Notes under the pieces: generated by a model
Databases searched by the model: none
Told to the model about the DNA's origin: nothing
Seen by the model: only the letters and a program-made list of their open reading frames with translations
Position numbers and translations under genes: made by a program
Assembly (NCBI GenBank): GCA_900771045.1
Contig: CAAGMM010000242.1
Span: 1-9,216 of the forward strand
DNA: 9,216 nt
Source of the DNA: Bacteroidales bacterium
Lineage (GTDB): Bacteria > Bacteroidota > Bacteroidia > Bacteroidales > F082
Direction: 5' to 3'
Shown here: in pieces, positions 6,633-9,216 of the stretch
Layout: each line of letters begins with the position of its first letter
Numbering within the stretch: the first letter of the stretch is position 1

Positions 6633-6660
6633 GCAGTAATTTTTCAAATTTGTTAATTTG
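6631..6660 (+). promoter_or_regulatory. sigma-ABfr promoter of the outer-membrane protein gene
   Basis: TTG (6631-6633, within TTTG), exactly 19 nt, then TTAATTTG (6653-6660), which has one mismatch to TAnnTTTG. Transcription would start near 6667. That leaves about 25 nt before ATG 6693 but fewer than 10 nt before ATG 6675, which favours the later start. The imperfect -7 box fits a promoter that needs the factor bound to the repeats just upstream. Confidence 0.65.
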
Positions 6661-6692
6661 ACCTATAAAACAATATGACAACTTGGGCGCTT

Positions 6693-9107
6693 ATGAAGAA
6701 GTCTGCACTATTTATTTTGATGTTTTTGTTCAGTTTCTGTGCCGTTTTTGCGCAGAATACCGTCAACGGAATTTTGATTGACAGTCAGAGTGATGAGCGT
6801 CTCGCCTTTGTCAACATCGGTTTGATTAGGACTGCCGACACTGTTCTTGTGACGGGTTCCGCCTCCGATTACAACGGCGTCTTTAAGCTTTCCAATGTGC
6901 CAAACGGCAACTACATCCTCAAGGTTTCGGCTATCGGCTACGAGACTTTCAAAAGGGATTTGGAAGTGAATGAAAGCATCGACCTCGGCGTTTTGAAAAT
7001 CGTTCCCGGCACGACGATGCTTGACGATATCGTCATCACGGAGAAGAAGCCTCTCTTCGTCAACGAGGGCGAGAAAACGCTTTACAACGTGAAGGAAGAC
7101 CCGACAATCCAGACGGGGACTGTCTCCGACGCCCTTCAGAATGCCCCCGGCGTCGAAGTTGACGTCGAAGGGAATATCACACTGCGCGGCGTCTCTTCCG
7201 TGGAGATTTGGATAAACGGACAGCCTTCGCATCTCAATGAGGAAAACCTCAAGACTTATCTTCAGCAGATGCCGGCTAACTCATTAGAGAAGATAGAAGT
7301 CATCACAAATCCTTCGGCACGCTACGCTTCAAAAAGCGACGGCGGCATCATCAACATCGTGACGAGCGCGAAGATTCAGAAAAACGAGTTCGTCAGCTTC
7401 GGAGCGAGAGGCTCTTCATCACCTAACGTATCTCCCTGGGTATCATACGTTTGGGCTAACGACAAGATTTCCATCAACGCCTTCGCGAACTTCAATTATT
7501 TTCACTGGAAAAGCGACGAAAACGGCTACGAGGTCCTCTTCAAAGATTCCGACACGACGAGTTACAGGCATTACAGCGGAGATTCGAAAAACAACAGCCT
7601 CGGAGCCGGCTTCAACTTCAGCATGGACTACAACATCGACACGATGAACACGATGAGCGTCTGGGTTGGCGGCTGGCCTCATTGGAACGACGGCAGCAGC
7701 TTCAACGATATGTACCGCTATCAGTACGACACTTTGGGACGCCGCCTTTTTCACTACACCACCGACAGCGATAACGACGGCTATAATATGGGCTACTACG
7801 GGGGCGCATATTATCAGCATAAATTCAATAACGAAGGCCATCAAATCAGCTTTGAGATGAGCGGCAACCTGTACAACGGCTACGATAACAGTTCTTACAA
7901 GAAACTTTATCTCGAAGGCAGCCTCCCCAACGTCGATTACAAGACGAAGTCGAAATATTTCGATTTGAGTTACGGCGCGAATGTCGATTACACCATTCCT
8001 TATATCAAAGACGGCGAAATCGGCATCGGCGTTTCGTATTCGCACGATCCCGACAGCCACGACTACACTTACGACACGCTTAACAACGGCACGTATGTCA
8101 ACGACGAGATAAGGTCGCGCGACAGAAACGGATATGAGAACAGTTTCGACACGTATTTCACCATTCAGCAAAAGTTCGGGAACTTCACGATAAAGCCCGG
8201 AATCAGAATGGAATATTCGAAAATAGGCTGTGACATAACGAGTTACGAAGTCAATAATCATTCAAATGATTATCTCAACTGGCGGCCTTCGCTGCATGTC
8301 TCGTACCGGACCAAGTCGATGCACAACTTCAAACTGAGTTACGCGCGCCGTATCGGAAATCCGCGCAGCCGTTATATGACCGACTTCAGGGAGTATCACG
8401 ACGAGGACTTCAGCACCGGGAATCTGAATCTCGAGCCGACGTTTACCAACTCTTTTGAGGCCGGCTGGACGAAATACTGGAACAACTTCGGTTCTGTCGG
8501 CGTCACCGTTTATCACCGCAACTCGGAAAACACCGTCAACACGTTTTACGCATCCGAATTTGACCCGTTTTTCGGAAGAATCGTCAGTTATTCATATCCC
8601 GTCAATGTCGGGAAGTCGCACAACACGGGAGCCGAGTTCAACGTCACGTATCGTCCTAACGGAATGTTGAACGTGCGTTTATACGCCAATCTGTATGACT
8701 CTTATCTCAAGGAGAACGACCGCGAGAAGGAAAAAGTAACGTACAGCCTGCGTCTGAATCTCTGGACCAAGGTCTGGAACAAGTTGGAGATACACGCCTC
8801 GAGTTATTACCGTTCTGCCTCCGAGGATTTATATTCGGAGAACAAGGCCAACTACGCCGTCAACTGTGGGCTGCGTGCCGACTTCTTCGACCGGAAGATG
8901 TCGCTTCATCTGAACGTCAACGATATTTTCAACTGGAACAAGTGGGATGGCAATATCAACACGCCGACGATGATTTCGTACAGTTCGTCGAAGTACAACA
9001 GCAGAACCGTAAGTCTCGGCATCGTTTTCCGTTTCGGCAAGATGGAGCTTGAAAACAAGGCCAAACAAGGCGGTGAAGAGATGTCGCCCGAAAGTGGCGG
9101 AAGGTAA
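6693..9107 (+). CDS. TonB-dependent receptor-like outer-membrane beta-barrel protein
   Basis: An 804-aa outer-membrane protein of the OMP_b-brl_3 type common in Bacteroidota. From ATG 6693 it begins with a clean signal peptide (MKKSALFILMFLFSFCAVFA, cut before Gln21). An in-frame ATG at 6675 would add six residues ahead of the Lys-Lys and leave almost no leader. Residues about 22-105 form a carboxypeptidase-regulatory-like beta-sandwich (GILIDSQSDERLAFVNIGL, then NGNYILKVSAIGYE). A TonB-box-like DDIVITEKK near 110 leads into a plug domain, with NAPGVEVDVEGNITLRG, WINGQPS and IEVITNPSARY...GGIINIVTS (about 112-225). The rest is a barrel rich in Tyr, Asn and Asp, whose last strand is probably VSLGIVFRFG, followed by a polar tail of about 25 residues. 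It is not SusC-like and no SusD follows, so its ligand cannot be inferred. The promoter carries a tandem repeat, which suggests tight regulation. Confidence 0.92.
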   Translation: MKKSALFILMFLFSFCAVFAQNTVNGILIDSQSDERLAFVNIGLIRTADTVLVTGSASDYNGVFKLSNVPNGNYILKVSAIGYETFKRDLEVNESIDLGVLKIVPGTTMLDDIVITEKKPLFVNEGEKTLYNVKEDPTIQTGTVSDALQNAPGVEVDVEGNITLRGVSSVEIWINGQPSHLNEENLKTYLQQMPANSLEKIEVITNPSARYASKSDGGIINIVTSAKIQKNEFVSFGARGSSSPNVSPWVSYVWANDKISINAFANFNYFHWKSDENGYEVLFKDSDTTSYRHYSGDSKNNSLGAGFNFSMDYNIDTMNTMSVWVGGWPHWNDGSSFNDMYRYQYDTLGRRLFHYTTDSDNDGYNMGYYGGAYYQHKFNNEGHQISFEMSGNLYNGYDNSSYKKLYLEGSLPNVDYKTKSKYFDLSYGANVDYTIPYIKDGEIGIGVSYSHDPDSHDYTYDTLNNGTYVNDEIRSRDRNGYENSFDTYFTIQQKFGNFTIKPGIRMEYSKIGCDITSYEVNNHSNDYLNWRPSLHVSYRTKSMHNFKLSYARRIGNPRSRYMTDFREYHDEDFSTGNLNLEPTFTNSFEAGWTKYWNNFGSVGVTVYHRNSENTVNTFYASEFDPFFGRIVSYSYPVNVGKSHNTGAEFNVTYRPNGMLNVRLYANLYDSYLKENDREKEKVTYSLRLNLWTKVWNKLEIHASSYYRSASEDLYSENKANYAVNCGLRADFFDRKMSLHLNVNDIFNWNKWDGNINTPTMISYSSSKYNSRTVSLGIVFRFGKMELENKAKQGGEEMSPESGGR

Positions 9108-9154
9108 GATGAGAGATTTTACTACCTTAATTAATATTTTCCCAATTCGTTAGA

Positions 9155-9216
9155 CTATATTGTTTTTTTGGGTCTGCCCGGCTTCAGTTTCTCCTCTTGC
9201 TCCGGTTTGGGCAGCA
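9155..9216 (-). CDS. possible C-terminal end of a minus-strand gene (partial)
   Basis: On the minus strand a frame is open from the window edge to a TAG at 9157-9155 and reads LPKPEQEEKLKPGRPKKTI. The charged, Pro/Lys-rich composition looks like a protein tail, and GRPKK resembles an AT-hook core that binds the DNA minor groove. Third codon positions are G/C-biased as in the neighbouring genes. Only 19 residues are visible and a second minus-strand frame is also open over much of this stretch, so this is tentative. The gene would converge on the outer-membrane protein gene, with 47 nt between stops and no clear hairpin there. Confidence 0.4.
   Translation of the reverse strand, partial: LPKPEQEEKLKPGRPKKTI

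Noticed and set aside
6675..6692. Earlier ATG for the outer-membrane protein
   Set aside because: It leaves almost no leader after the predicted promoter and puts six residues before a normal Lys-Lys signal peptide start at 6693.
7443..8261. Long minus-strand open frame opposite the outer-membrane protein gene
   Set aside because: Its product is a low-complexity run of Val, Ile and Ala caused by reading the antisense of Asp/Asn/Tyr-rich barrel codons; the plus-strand gene explains the region.
9109..9153. 14-codon plus-strand frame just after the outer-membrane gene
   Set aside because: It is too short, with no ribosome-binding site or recognisable feature.
9154..9170. T-run after the outer-membrane gene as a terminator
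   Set aside because: Seven T are present but no stable GC-rich hairpin precedes them.

Overview
The window looks like a chromosomal segment of a Bacteroidota (probably Bacteroidales) genome. The signs are: rod-shape genes placed directly behind purH; a DUF4369-type thioredoxin lipoprotein and an OMP_b-brl_3-type TonB-dependent outer-membrane protein; A-rich leaders with little Shine-Dalgarno signal; and promoters fitting the Bacteroidota sigma-ABfr consensus (TTG, 19 bases, TAnnTTTG). The species cannot be told from this stretch.

Left part (95-5047, plus strand): a tightly packed run purH - mreB - mreC - mreD - thioredoxin-fold lipoprotein, with gaps of 8-11 nt or an 8-nt overlap, so probably one transcript. 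PurH makes the last two steps of IMP synthesis. MreB, MreC and MreD form the membrane-bound scaffold that directs lateral wall synthesis. The usual partners mrdA (PBP2) and rodA are not behind mreD; a predicted envelope disulfide-exchange lipoprotein sits there instead. The run ends at a bidirectional hairpin terminator.

Middle (5048-5401): the terminator, then a tRNA-Asn(GTT) gene on the minus strand with a perfect Bacteroidota promoter behind it. Next come a 16-bp A/T palindrome and a 136-bp non-coding element bounded by perfect 18-bp inverted repeats, which looks like a MITE or other dispersed fold-back element.

Right part (5402-9216): a DUF362-type double [4Fe-4S] protein on the minus strand is divergent from a plus-strand TonB-dependent receptor-like outer-membrane protein. 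The 157-nt region between their likely start codons carries two identical 17-bp repeats with a 21-bp period. They lie directly against the -33 box of the outer-membrane gene and over the presumed -33 position of the Fe-S gene, so they are a strong operator candidate. The window ends in what may be the C-terminal tail of another minus-strand gene with a GRPKK (AT-hook-like) end.

Most genes belong to recognised families. The parts that merit a second look are the tandem operator, the fold-back element and the broken mre/mrd cluster. No CRISPR array, phage module or complete IS was seen.
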